Source: Pseudomonas sp. PSB18 (GTDB lineage Bacteria; Pseudomonadota; Gammaproteobacteria; Pseudomonadales; Pseudomonadaceae). From it: DNA of 64,000 bases. The stretch covers positions 62,001 to 126,000 of the forward strand of contig NZ_NOIN01000007.1 in NCBI RefSeq assembly GCF_014596565.1, read 5' to 3'. Under the pieces are notes generated by a model. That model had not been told where the DNA came from. It saw nothing but the letters and a program-made list of their open reading frames with translations, and searched no databases. Below, piece by piece: positions 1 through 8,976 of this stretch. How positions within the stretch are numbered: position 1 is the stretch's first letter; each line of letters begins with the position of its first letter. The translations under genes and the position numbers were made by a program.

Positions 1-181
1 GGAACACCAGGTCGGCGCCGGTACTGCGCACCGCTTCACGAAGTTCCGGCAGGATGAAGCGGCGGTTGAGGGCGGTAAAACCCTTATGGGTATTGACCGT
101 CAGCACCTGCAGCCGATGGACCGCCACAGGCGAGTCCAATGGCACCGATTCGACAGCCCGCCAGTCGGGATCGCGAGTCAC
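1..181 (-). CDS. Endonuclease/exonuclease/phosphatase family protein (N-terminal part, cut by window edge)
   Basis: Only the first 60 codons are present; the gene continues beyond the left edge. The start is a GTG with AGGAG five bases upstream. Residues 21-45 read like the beginning of a metal-dependent endonuclease/exonuclease/phosphatase (EEP) domain: VLTVNTHKGF followed by NRRFILPELREAVR, the conserved first strand and helix of YbhP-like proteins. In this family the NTH segment carries the first metal-coordinating Asn. YbhP-like proteins usually sit beside a cardiolipin synthase gene, which would lie off the left edge; that is inference. The catalytic Glu, Asp and His residues are outside the window, so activity cannot be judged. 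Confidence 0.72.
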   Translation of the reverse strand, partial: MTRDPDWRAVESVPLDSPVAVHRLQVLTVNTHKGFTALNRRFILPELREAVRSTGADLVF

Positions 182-288
182 ATTCACTCCTGAATCAGAC
201 GTATCTGTTCATGCGACTGATGGGGAGCATCGGCAGTTCCGGATATTTACTGTTTCAGCCAGCTTTCATGTTGATCCCATCACCGATT

Positions 289-378
289 TCGCGAGCAGGC
301 TCGCTCCCACAGGGGATTTGTAGCGACACTGTATTGTGTGACCATCCGAAGCCAATGTGGGAGCGAGCCTGCTCGCGA
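289..378. repeat. REP pair (REPIN-like), divergent
   Basis: Two inverted copies of a 23-base REP palindrome lie at 289-311 and 356-378. The core is GAGCGAGCCTGCTCGC, preceded by TGTGG. The copies face away from each other with 44 bases between them, in the gap between the PIG-L gene and the edge gene. Confidence 0.85.
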
Positions 379-413
379 AGAGGCCCTACCTGACGCAACG
401 CTTTCGTGGTGCT

Positions 414-1178
414 TCAGATGAACACGATCTCATACGGCAACCCCATGCGATCCAGGATAACCCGCGGAACCAGCGGGGCGATGCCGCTGGCGGGTTCGCC
501 GTTGAGCTGGCTGGCATAGGCGTGCATCGCGTGGCGTTTGCGGGCGGTGGTCCAGACGTCCAGGCGCAGTTTTCGCGCGCGGTGCCAGGGGATCTTGTTC
601 TGCTCGCGAACCGGCCAGTGCCAGGCCCATACCGGCAGTTCGTTGAAGGTCGCCCCGACACTTTCGGCCGCCAGGGCTCCGGCACGGCCGACGGTCTCGT
701 GGTCGCTGTCACCGTCCTTGCGCCAGGTGCCGAACACCACGTCGCCGGGGCGCAGGTAATGGCCGATGAAGGCGGTCAGTTGCGCCTCATGTTCGGCCAG
801 GGCCTTTTCCGGGAAGCCGCCGCGCACCCACTGCAAACCGTGGGTAGGTACGCCCAGGCGATGCAGGGCATCCACGCTTTCCTGGGGATGGGGGCGATAG
901 ATGCGCAGGCGTTCATCGGTCCACAATGGTGAAGCGGGGTGGTTGAGGTCACCGTCGGTGACCGAGAGCAGCAACATGGGATAGTCCAGGTTGCTGAGCA
1001 ATTGTAGCAACCCGCCACAGGCTCCGATCTCATCGCCAGGGTGCGGGGAGAGAATAACGGCACGGGCGCCGGCAGGGATGAGTGTCTGGGTGCTGATGAT
1101 GGGAATGTCGGCCAACTGCGGCGCACTGTTCCAGATTTGCGGGTGCTGCCGGCCTTGCAAGCGAGAGGCAAGTTTCAT
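414..1178 (-). CDS. PIG-L family deacetylase
   Basis: The 254-residue protein belongs to the PIG-L/LmbE family of zinc-dependent N-acetylglucosamine deacetylases. Visible motifs are the zinc-binding HPGDE at about residues 46-50 (family HPDDE) and a later DSDHETVGRAGALA segment with the third ligand His. The substrate is not predictable; family members act on GlcNAc-PI, mycothiol precursors, and sugar or antibiotic precursors. There is no signal peptide or membrane segment, so it is cytoplasmic. The ATG is preceded by AAGGA eight bases upstream. It lies downstream of glgX on the same strand but 264 bases away, so it is probably a separate unit. Deacetylase class is fairly certain, biological role is not. 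Confidence 0.82.
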   Translation of the reverse strand: MKLASRLQGRQHPQIWNSAPQLADIPIISTQTLIPAGARAVILSPHPGDEIGACGGLLQLLSNLDYPMLLLSVTDGDLNHPASPLWTDERLRIYRPHPQESVDALHRLGVPTHGLQWVRGGFPEKALAEHEAQLTAFIGHYLRPGDVVFGTWRKDGDSDHETVGRAGALAAESVGATFNELPVWAWHWPVREQNKIPWHRARKLRLDVWTTARKRHAMHAYASQLNGEPASGIAPLVPRVILDRMGLPYEIVFI

Positions 1179-1442
1179 GGGTTACGTCCTTGTTATATTC
1201 AATCTTTCAGCCACGCATCGGGCCGACTGCCCGGGTGCCCCGAAGGGACTGGCTGCGATCTGCAGTGCTCCGAATCCTGGAATACCGCCTGCGAAGTATT
1301 GACCATGACGCGCGATTCGTCGCGTCACTTGTGTATCTGAACTGCAGTTTTTCACTCGAACTGGGCTGTTCAAGCCTGGTGAAACGCCACCAGGGGCGCG
1401 TCCTTGCGGCTCTGGATGGTCTGTAACCTTATATCACCGAGT

Positions 1443-3602
1443 CTATTTTTCGTCTTCGCGCTGCAACTCGAACAACAGCAAAGAGCGGCCCGTGACGGAA
1501 TATTCGGAATCGAAATCGAAACGCTCCTGGCCCCGTACCGTCGGCTGGTTGGTGTCTACCATGCAGGTCCAGAAACTCCCTTCGGGGACCTCCGGCAGGC
1601 GGAAATTGACGACGTCATGATGCGCGTTGACCACCAGCAGCAACGTCGCGTCACCGCCCTTGCGGCGTATTCCCGTCTCCTGGGCGCGGCCGTCCATCAG
1701 CATTCCCAGGCAACGACCGTGGCTGTCCTGCCACTGTTCAATGGTCATCTCACTACCGTCCGGTGCCAGCCAGGTCACGTCCTTGACGCCGATATCCTCG
1801 TTGTAGTTACCCACCAGGAACCGCCCACGCCGCAGGATCGGATAGGCCAGGCGCAACTTGATCAGCCGTTTGACGAATGCGAGCAGCGCGGCGCCATCCT
1901 CGCTCAGGTCCCAGTTGACCCAGCCGATCTCGCTGTCCTGGCAATAGGCGTTGTTGTTGCCATGCTGGGTGCGGGCGAACTCGTCCCCGGCGACGATCAT
2001 CGGCGTGCCTTGGGCCAACAGCAGGGTCGCGAAGAAATTGCGCATCTGCCGATGGCGCAGGGCGTTGATCTGCGGATCGTCGGTCGGGCCTTCGGCTCCG
2101 TGATTCCAGGACAGGTTGTTATTGCTGCCGTCCTGATTGTTTTCATCGTTGGCTTCGTTGTGCTTGTCGTTGTAGGACACCAGGTCATTCAGGGTAAAGC
2201 CGTCATGAGCGGTGATGAAGTTCACCGAGGCATAGGGACGGCGCCCGCGCTGATTGAACATCTCCCCCGAGGCGGTCATGCGGCTGGCAAAGTCGGCAAG
2301 CTGGCCGTCGTCGCCTTTCCAGAACGCGCGCACGGTATCGCGAAACTTGTCGTTCCACTCGACCCAGCCCGGTGGGAAGCGGCCCACCTGATAACCACCG
2401 GGGCCACAGTCCCAGGGTTCGGCGATCATTTTCACCTGGCGCAGCACCGGGTCTTGGCGGCAGGCAACGAGGAAACTGTGGCGCTCGTCGAAACCATCGT
2501 GATACCGGCCGAGAATGGTCGCTAGGTCGAAGCGGAACCCGTCGACATGCATCTCCGTGGCCCAGTAGCGCAGGGAATCGGTGACCATCTGCAACACGCA
2601 TGGATGGCTCAGGTCGAGGGTATTGCCGGTGCCCGAATCGTTGATGTAATAGCGTTTGTCGTCGGGCATCAGCCGGTAGTAGGAGGCATTGTCGATACCG
2701 CGCATGGACAGGGTCGGGCCTTGCTCGTTGCCTTCGGCGGTGTGGTTGTAGACCACGTCGAGAATGACCTCCAGATTGGCATCGTGCAGGTGCGCGACCA
2801 TTTCCTTGAACTCGGCGATCTTGCCGCTGGCCAGGTAACGCGGGTCGGGAGCAAAGAACGCAATGCTGTTGTAGCCCCAGTAGTTGGTCATGCCCTTATG
2901 CAGCAGGTGTTGGTCGTTGACGAACGCATGGATGGGCAAGAGCTCGACCGATGACACACCCAGCTTGCGAATGTGTTCGAGCACGTCGTCGACCATCAGC
3001 CCGGCGAAGGTCCCGCGCAGGTTCTCGGGTACGGCGGGGTGGCGCATGCTGATGCCGCGCACATGGGTTTCGTACAGGATGGTCTTGTCCCAAGGCACGC
3101 TGACGCGGTGGTCATGGCCCCAGGTGTGGGCAGGGTCAATGACTTTGCACTTGGGCACGAACGGGGCGCTGTCGCGTTCATCGAAGCTGAGGTCGCCATC
3201 GGGATGACCGATGGTGTAGCCGAACAGCGCCTCGGACCATTTCAATTGGCCCACCAGTTGCTTGGCGTAGGGGTCGATCAGCAGCTTGTTGGGATTGAAG
3301 CGATGGCCGTTCTCCGGGTCGTAGGGACCGTAGACCCGGTAGCCGTAGATCAACCCCGGATGGGCATCGGGCAAGTAGCCGTGGTAGATCTCGTCGGTGT
3401 ACTCCGGCAACTCGATGCGTTCGACTTCGACCTCGCCGGTGTCATCGAAAATGCACAGTTCGACCTTGGTGGCGTTGGCTGAGAACAACGCGAAATTGAC
3501 CCCCAGGCCATCCCAGGTCGCGCCGAGCGGGAACGGCAGCCCTTCACGAATCCGCGAGGCCTCGATAACAGGCGGCGGGGTGGTTTTCTTTGGACGGGTC
3601 AT
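1443..3602 (-). CDS. glgX: Glycogen debranching enzyme GlgX (isoamylase-type, GH13)
   Basis: A 719-residue protein that hydrolyses alpha-1,6 branches of glycogen or limit dextrins. It has an N-terminal CBM48-like domain (about residues 20-150, beginning LPFPLGATWDGLGVNFALFS), then a GH13 barrel. GH13 region I is DVVYNHT near residue 285, the nucleophile Asp is in GFRFDLATIL near 359, the acid Glu is in AEPWDCG near 395, and region IV is TAHDGFT. Length is normal for GlgX. I chose the ATG at 3602 over one 15 bases upstream because GCAGGAGC precedes it. It is the last gene of the glgA operon. The 150-base gap to the DUF2934 gene holds a strong palindrome (3693-3727) that could affect mRNA stability. 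Confidence 0.95.
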   Translation of the reverse strand: MTRPKKTTPPPVIEASRIREGLPFPLGATWDGLGVNFALFSANATKVELCIFDDTGEVEVERIELPEYTDEIYHGYLPDAHPGLIYGYRVYGPYDPENGHRFNPNKLLIDPYAKQLVGQLKWSEALFGYTIGHPDGDLSFDERDSAPFVPKCKVIDPAHTWGHDHRVSVPWDKTILYETHVRGISMRHPAVPENLRGTFAGLMVDDVLEHIRKLGVSSVELLPIHAFVNDQHLLHKGMTNYWGYNSIAFFAPDPRYLASGKIAEFKEMVAHLHDANLEVILDVVYNHTAEGNEQGPTLSMRGIDNASYYRLMPDDKRYYINDSGTGNTLDLSHPCVLQMVTDSLRYWATEMHVDGFRFDLATILGRYHDGFDERHSFLVACRQDPVLRQVKMIAEPWDCGPGGYQVGRFPPGWVEWNDKFRDTVRAFWKGDDGQLADFASRMTASGEMFNQRGRRPYASVNFITAHDGFTLNDLVSYNDKHNEANDENNQDGSNNNLSWNHGAEGPTDDPQINALRHRQMRNFFATLLLAQGTPMIVAGDEFARTQHGNNNAYCQDSEIGWVNWDLSEDGAALLAFVKRLIKLRLAYPILRRGRFLVGNYNEDIGVKDVTWLAPDGSEMTIEQWQDSHGRCLGMLMDGRAQETGIRRKGGDATLLLVVNAHHDVVNFRLPEVPEGSFWTCMVDTNQPTVRGQERFDFDSEYSVTGRSLLLFELQREDEK

Positions 3603-3692
3603 GGATTGCTCCTGCAAAAGACAGACAGATACTACAAAGCGGGTGGTTCAGAGATCATTGGTTCCAGGGTGACTAGAGCTGACACAGAACCC

Positions 3693-3727
3693 TGTGGCGA
3701 GGGGATTTAGCGAATCCCCTCGCCACA
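3693..3727. repeat. GTGGCGAGGGGAT palindrome, copy 1
   Basis: A near-perfect inverted repeat with arms TGTGGCGAGGGGATT and its complement around a 5-base loop. It sits inside the glg operon between the DUF2934 gene and glgX. A second copy with 14-base arms is at 37092-37121. No T-run follows on the minus strand, so a dispersed REP-type element is more likely than a strong terminator, though it could act as an mRNA-stabilising or attenuating hairpin. Confidence 0.7.
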
Positions 3728-3752
3728 AATGCGGTCTGCTTGAGCCCGAGGA

Positions 3753-4094
3753 TCAAACCGCCGGAGGCTTGCGGGCCGCTCGTGGTTTCTTGTCGGCCGG
3801 CTTGCCAGCCGCTGGGGCCGCCGCAGCGGGTTTAGCCGCAGGTTTGGCCTTGGGCGCAGTGCTTTTGGGGGGCGCCTTGGCCGTGGTGCTCTTGGCCGCC
3901 ACAGGCTTGATGCCGTCGGCCTTGACGGCGGCTGGTTTGCCGGCGGCCTTGGCTGGCTTGCTCGGTGCCAGGGCCTCAGCCTCGGCCAGTTTGCGCGCCA
4001 TCTCCCAATGACGTTCTTCCTGCCCCGCAGGCTTACCTTCGGATTCCCAGATCTGATAGGCGAATTCACGAATGCGTTTATCGTCGGTACTCAT
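3753..4094 (-). CDS. DUF2934 domain protein with Ala/Lys/Pro-rich tail
   Basis: A 113-residue protein. Residues 4-40 form the DUF2934 helix (IREFAYQIWESEGKPAGQEE then HWEMARKLAEAEAL). The rest is a low-complexity tail rich in Ala, Lys and Pro with AAKP-like repeats, resembling histone H1 or AlgP tails. The DUF2934 function is unknown; the tail suggests nucleic-acid or anionic-polymer binding (inference). The ATG at 4094 is preferred to an ATG 24 bases upstream because AGGAG lies seven bases before it. It starts just after the treY stop region, so it is part of the glgA-treZ-malQ-treY-glgX transcript. The same gene is known at this position in other Pseudomonas glg/tre operons. Confidence 0.85.
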   Translation of the reverse strand: MSTDDKRIREFAYQIWESEGKPAGQEERHWEMARKLAEAEALAPSKPAKAAGKPAAVKADGIKPVAAKSTTAKAPPKSTAPKAKPAAKPAAAAPAAGKPADKKPRAARKPPAV

Positions 4095-4114
4095 CGCAAT
4101 GCTCCTGACATGAC

Positions 4115-6901
4115 TCAAGACGGGATAAAGACGTTGACCGGGAAATCCCCCAGTGCGGTGCTGACCATCAACTCCCCTTGTGGTGTGACTGCTGCACGTT
4201 TAAAAAGTCCCTTTAGTTTTCCATCCTCAACGGCGAACGGTATCGAAACGCGGGTATCGCCCCAGTTCGCAGCCGTCACCCAGGGTTCGGAGCCGTTCTC
4301 CAGCAGGTTGGCGGCGTGGATGGGTACCACCACGATTGCCCGCTGTTGCTCATGCTCGCGCATGAAGGCCAGGACCCGGTCCGCGTGCACGCCGATCACG
4401 GGCAGAGGCTCATAACTGCCCTGTTGGAACAGTTGCGGGTATTCGGCCCGCAAGGCCAGGGTCTTGGCGATCAGGGCCTGCTTGACCCGACCATCACGCC
4501 AGTCGCGTAGCAGTTCGGCGGGAGGGGTGTCGGCCTGTAGTGCCTGACGACGTGCGTCGAAGTCGACCGGGCGACGGTTGTCCGGATCCACAAGGCTGAA
4601 ATCCCAGAATTCGGCGCCTTGGTACAGGTCCGGTACGCCGGGTACGGTCATGCGGAGCAACGTTTGTGCCAGGCTGTTGAGGGCGCCCGCCGGAGCGATG
4701 GAGTGGACGGCCTCGGCGATGGCGTTACGCAATGGCAATCCTTCATCGCACAGCAACAGCCGTTCCAGGAACATCTGGGTCGCCTGTTCATAGGCGTCGT
4801 TGACCGCCGCCCAACTGCTCTGCAGCTTGGCTTCACGCAACGCTTTGCGCTGCCATTGCCACAGGCGTTCGTTGTAGTCCGAGAGTGCCTTGTGATCATT
4901 GAGATCAAGGTCCAGTGGCCAGCTCCCGAGCAATGCCTGATACATGATCAGCTCATCGCCGGCCGAGGGCGCGGCGGGATCGCTATGCAGCGACGGCGCG
5001 AGAATCCGCCATTGTTCGACGCACGCGGTGTACCAGTCTGCCCGTTCGCTGAGTACGGCCAGTCGCGCCCGGGTGTCTTCGCCGCGCTTGTGGTCGTGGG
5101 TGGCGGTGGTGATCAGGTTGTCGGGAAAGTGTTCCAGTCGCTCCAGGCAGGCGTCATGGAACGCCTGTGGTGGGGCGCTGAAGCGTTCGGTGTTGTAGCC
5201 CACGTCGTTGCGCGACAGCAATACCGCCGAGCGATACAGGGCGGTGTCCTCCACGGCCTTGGCGGCAGCGGGTGAGGTCAGTTGCTGGAAGCGCACACAG
5301 GCGTGGCGCAGCCGCTTGCGCTGGCTCCCCCGAGGGCGTTGCCGCCAGGGCATTCCGCCGAGCCAGTCGGCCAGGCAATCGAGCACCGGCCAGTCGGCTT
5401 CGCTGAGGGTTTGCCTTGCGCCTTCCAGGGCCTGGCGGAAAAACCGCTCGTCTTCGGCGCTGCGACCCAAAGGGCTGATGTAGGTGCGGTACACCGGGAA
5501 GTGCACAATGAGTTCCTGTAACGCCCGGCGAATTGCACCGAGGGTCAGGTCGCGAGTCATCACGTCGTCCCGGGCGACCTGCAGCAGGGCCTGGGCAACG
5601 CTTTCGAAGTCCCCGGCCAGGGAGCCGTTGAGAATCTGCTGGCGGGCCAGGCGCGCTTCTTCGATGAAGTGCGCGGGTCGTTCGCTGTGTCGGCTCCAGA
5701 ACTCGGCGAGAGGGGCGGCACCGCTCGGATCATGCTGCAGCAGTGAAACCTGATTCATGAATTCGTAACCGGTGCTGCCATCGACGTTCCAGTCCCGGCG
5801 CAACGTCTCGCCATCGCCGAGGATTTTTTCGACGAAGATCGGCAGATGTCGTGACGGTGACAGCGCATCGACACGCCTGCGCAATTTCCGACAGTAACCG
5901 CGAGGATCGGCCAAACCGTCGATGTGATCGATCCGCAGGCCATCCACCAGCCCTTTGCCGATCAACTCGAAAATCTTTGCATGAGTAGCTTCGAACACCG
6001 CCGGGCGTTCGACCCGCAGGCCACCCAGCTCGTTGACATCGAAGAAACGTCGCCAGTTGATGTCGTCCGCGGCGGTGCGCCAGCTGGCGAGTCGATAGCT
6101 CTGGCGCTCCAGCAGTTGATGCAGGCGCTCGAAGCCTTCGGGGTCCTCGGAGTCGTAACCGCGCAGGTTGTCCTCGATGGCGGTCAGGATGCCGGCTTGC
6201 TTGGCCAATTCGCACAGTTCCTGCTGGAGTGGGCGGGCGAGGCTATGGGCGTCGGTCTGGTAGTTCAGCGTGGTGAAACGCTCCGCCAGGGCCTTGAGGG
6301 CGTCGGCCTGTTCGGGCGGCAGGGTGTCGGCGGGCCTGAGCAGTTCGCCGTACTGCATCGGGCAAATGGGGAAGTGGTGCTCGTAATGTTCGACGTAGAA
6401 GCGGCCCAGGGCAGCGTCGAAACGCAGCTTCAGCGTACCTTCCTGCAACGCCACGCCGTAGTCGCTGCCCAGGAATGGCAACAGCAACTGGCCCTCCATC
6501 AGCGGATCGGGAGAGTGCCACTGGATATCGAAGAACTGGCCGTAGGGGCTCAGGCGTCCCCATTCCAGCAGGTCCAGCCACCAGGGGTTGTCGTTGCCAC
6601 CGACGGCCATGTGATTGGAGACGATGTCGAGGATCAGGCCCATCCGGTGCTCGCGCAGGGCCGCCACCAGGCGCTGGAGCGCGGCTTCGCCCCCCAGTTC
6701 TGGATTGACCAGGGTCGGGTCGACCACGTCGTAGCCATGCATCGAGCCGGCCCGGGCCTTGAGCAGGGGCGAGGCATACACGTGGCTGATGCCCAGCGAG
6801 GCGAAGTACGGCACCTGCGGGACCGCATCGTCCAGGGTGAAGTCTTTATGGAACTGCAGGCGCAAGGTGGCCCGCAGGGGTTGGGTCGACGTCTGTTTCA
6901 T
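4115..6901 (-). CDS. treY: Malto-oligosyltrehalose synthase TreY
   Basis: A 928-residue GH13 enzyme that isomerises the reducing-end alpha-1,4 bond of malto-oligosaccharides to alpha,alpha-1,1, making maltooligosyl trehalose for TreZ. Key motifs are the N-terminal YASPLLKARAGSMHGYDVVD typical of TreY, region I DIVSNHM, the nucleophile Asp in GLRIDHIDGLADPRGY, and the acid Glu in VEKILGDGE. The C-terminal PGVPDLYQGAEFWDFSLVDP is also a TreY signature. Length is usual for the family. Its ATG overlaps the malQ stop by four bases (ATGA), showing translational coupling. Confidence 0.96.
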   Translation of the reverse strand: MKQTSTQPLRATLRLQFHKDFTLDDAVPQVPYFASLGISHVYASPLLKARAGSMHGYDVVDPTLVNPELGGEAALQRLVAALREHRMGLILDIVSNHMAVGGNDNPWWLDLLEWGRLSPYGQFFDIQWHSPDPLMEGQLLLPFLGSDYGVALQEGTLKLRFDAALGRFYVEHYEHHFPICPMQYGELLRPADTLPPEQADALKALAERFTTLNYQTDAHSLARPLQQELCELAKQAGILTAIEDNLRGYDSEDPEGFERLHQLLERQSYRLASWRTAADDINWRRFFDVNELGGLRVERPAVFEATHAKIFELIGKGLVDGLRIDHIDGLADPRGYCRKLRRRVDALSPSRHLPIFVEKILGDGETLRRDWNVDGSTGYEFMNQVSLLQHDPSGAAPLAEFWSRHSERPAHFIEEARLARQQILNGSLAGDFESVAQALLQVARDDVMTRDLTLGAIRRALQELIVHFPVYRTYISPLGRSAEDERFFRQALEGARQTLSEADWPVLDCLADWLGGMPWRQRPRGSQRKRLRHACVRFQQLTSPAAAKAVEDTALYRSAVLLSRNDVGYNTERFSAPPQAFHDACLERLEHFPDNLITTATHDHKRGEDTRARLAVLSERADWYTACVEQWRILAPSLHSDPAAPSAGDELIMYQALLGSWPLDLDLNDHKALSDYNERLWQWQRKALREAKLQSSWAAVNDAYEQATQMFLERLLLCDEGLPLRNAIAEAVHSIAPAGALNSLAQTLLRMTVPGVPDLYQGAEFWDFSLVDPDNRRPVDFDARRQALQADTPPAELLRDWRDGRVKQALIAKTLALRAEYPQLFQQGSYEPLPVIGVHADRVLAFMREHEQQRAIVVVPIHAANLLENGSEPWVTAANWGDTRVSIPFAVEDGKLKGLFKRAAVTPQGELMVSTALGDFPVNVFIPS

Positions 6902-8976
6902 TGGTCACGCTCGTTCGCCTGAAGTCTCGCACAGGCGAGTATTTCCACACGCCGTGCGGCGTCCGGGTCATCCAGCAGCGCCTGGCTCTCGCCAGGCAGG
7001 CGCCTGCGCCAATTGGGATGGGTGTCGGTGGTGCCGGGCAAGTTGGCCTGCTCGTCGATGCCCAGGGCGTCTTCGAGCGGCAGCAGTACCAATGGCGCAC
7101 GGGTATGGCCAAGGAAGCGGACGCTGGCGTCCAGCACTTGATCGGTTTCACGATGTTCTTCGCGAAAGTTCTGTGGGTCCTGGTTCAACACGTCGCGCAG
7201 CCCCTCGCGCTCGCGCTCGCGATGGCGACGCCAGTCTATTTCGGTGTGGGAGTCGATCAGGTCCAGACGGGCGTTCCAGTCGATGTCATGACCGTGCCAC
7301 CAACCATTGAGGGTCGGCAGGTCATGGGTGCTGGTGGTCGCCAGGGCATTGTCCGGCCAATCGAGAATGGGCTTGAAACGGGTGTTGTCCTGTTCGAACA
7401 ACAGCACTCGCATGCCCAGGATCGCGCGGGCACTGAGCTTCTCCCGCAGGCCGTCGGGCACCGTGCCGAGGTCTTCGCCGAGAACGATGGCCTGATGACG
7501 ATGGGATTCAAGGGCCAGCAGGCGCAGCAAATCGTCCACCGGGTAATAGAGATAGGCGCCATCGGAGGGCGGCGCATCGTTGGGGATCACCCACAGCCGT
7601 TGCAGGCCCATGACATGGTCGATCCGCAGGCCGCCGGCATGGGCAAAGTTGGCCCGCAACATTTCAATGAAGGCGCGAAAACCATTACGGACCAGGCCTT
7701 CCGGCGAAAATGCCGAGATGCCCCAGCCTTGACCGGAACGATTGAGGATGTCCGGTGGCGCCCCCACGGTCAGCGAAGCCAGCAGTTCATCCTGGCGGCT
7801 CCAGGCCTGGCTGCCGGCGCCGTCGGCACCCACTGCCAGGTCGGCGATCAGGCCGATGCCCATGCCGCTGGATCTGGCGGCGCTCTGGGCCCGTTCCAGG
7901 CATCGGGCAATCAGCCACTGGCAAAAAGCGTAGTAGCCGATTTCGCCGGCGTTTTCCTCGGCGAAACGTGCCAGCGCCGAACTGCGCGGATTGCGCCATT
8001 CTTCGGGCCATTGGCGCCAATCGAGGCTTTCACCCCGGGCTGCGCGTTCCGCTTGCAGGGCTTCGAAGCGGCAATGGTTTTCCAGGGCTTCGCCGCTGGT
8101 ATGACGGAAGCTGCTGAAGTCTTCATGCAGCGGATGTTCGCCCTGACTGAAGCCGTCGTACAGGGCACGCAGGATTTTCTGCTTGGCCTCGGCCGCTACC
8201 GGCCAGTCGACCAGGGGTTGTTCTTCCAAGTGGCGCAGTTGATTGACCAGGCCCGTGGCGTCGATTGCCGTGCGTAAGGCCCGTTCGCCCAGGATCGTGC
8301 CCGGTGCGGCGTACAGGCTGTTGAGGAACAGGCGGCTCGATGGCGAATACGGGCTATAGCGCCCGGTATCGCTGCTGAACATCGCGTGTATCGGACTGAT
8401 CGCCAAGGCGTCGGCACCGCGTTCGCCGGCCACCCGTGCCAGTTCTTCCAGCGCCTGGGTGTCGCCGAAGCCGCCGTCGCCGGGACGGCGCAGCGCATAC
8501 AGCTGTGCGCTCAGGCCCCAGGCCCTGGGCGTCGGGTCGTCGACGGCCTCGGCCACGCTGTAGCAGCGGGCGGGTGCGACGGCCAGGGTGAAATGCTGGT
8601 CCTGGATGCGGACCTGCTGGTAGCCCACCGGGACCATTCCCGGCAGCTTGGCGTCGGCGTCGAGTTTCAGGTTCAGGGTCGCGCCGTCCTCGAGCTGGAT
8701 TTCACAGGGCACCGAGCCTTCGAAATAGCGGCTCAGGTCGACGCTGGTTCCGACGTCGGCGGTGATCAACGGGGGTAGACGATGGTTCTGCTGATCTTCC
8801 TGCAATTGCAGAAGACTGGCGTCGATTTCCTGGGCACTGCCGGCCGGATGGCCCAGGCCCGTCAGGACCGAGCGCAATACCGCCGGCGAGACTTTCTGGG
8901 CCTGGCCATTGGCGTCGATCCAGTCCACCGCCAGGCCCGCGCGGCCGGCGAGGATTTCCAGTTGCGCATCGCTCAT
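6898..8976 (-). CDS. malQ: 4-alpha-glucanotransferase MalQ (amylomaltase, GH77)
   Basis: A 692-residue amylomaltase that transfers alpha-1,4 glucan segments between malto-oligosaccharides, adjusting chain length for TreY/TreZ and glycogen turnover. GH77 motifs are visible: AWGLSAQLYALRRPGDGGFG near the start of the barrel, the nucleophile in GLRIDHVMGLQRLW, the acid Glu in VLGEDLGTVP, and TSTHDLPTLNGWW. The N-terminal 130 residues are the non-catalytic domain seen in proteobacterial MalQ. It overlaps treY by four bases downstream and treZ by four bases upstream, so the three are translationally coupled. Confidence 0.95.
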   Translation of the reverse strand: MSDAQLEILAGRAGLAVDWIDANGQAQKVSPAVLRSVLTGLGHPAGSAQEIDASLLQLQEDQQNHRLPPLITADVGTSVDLSRYFEGSVPCEIQLEDGATLNLKLDADAKLPGMVPVGYQQVRIQDQHFTLAVAPARCYSVAEAVDDPTPRAWGLSAQLYALRRPGDGGFGDTQALEELARVAGERGADALAISPIHAMFSSDTGRYSPYSPSSRLFLNSLYAAPGTILGERALRTAIDATGLVNQLRHLEEQPLVDWPVAAEAKQKILRALYDGFSQGEHPLHEDFSSFRHTSGEALENHCRFEALQAERAARGESLDWRQWPEEWRNPRSSALARFAEENAGEIGYYAFCQWLIARCLERAQSAARSSGMGIGLIADLAVGADGAGSQAWSRQDELLASLTVGAPPDILNRSGQGWGISAFSPEGLVRNGFRAFIEMLRANFAHAGGLRIDHVMGLQRLWVIPNDAPPSDGAYLYYPVDDLLRLLALESHRHQAIVLGEDLGTVPDGLREKLSARAILGMRVLLFEQDNTRFKPILDWPDNALATTSTHDLPTLNGWWHGHDIDWNARLDLIDSHTEIDWRRHREREREGLRDVLNQDPQNFREEHRETDQVLDASVRFLGHTRAPLVLLPLEDALGIDEQANLPGTTDTHPNWRRRLPGESQALLDDPDAARRVEILACARLQANERDQ

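Noticed and set aside
3693..3727. Rho-independent terminator within the glg operon
   Set aside because: The hairpin is strong but no T-run follows on the minus strand, and a second copy exists at 37092; treated as a dispersed repeat.
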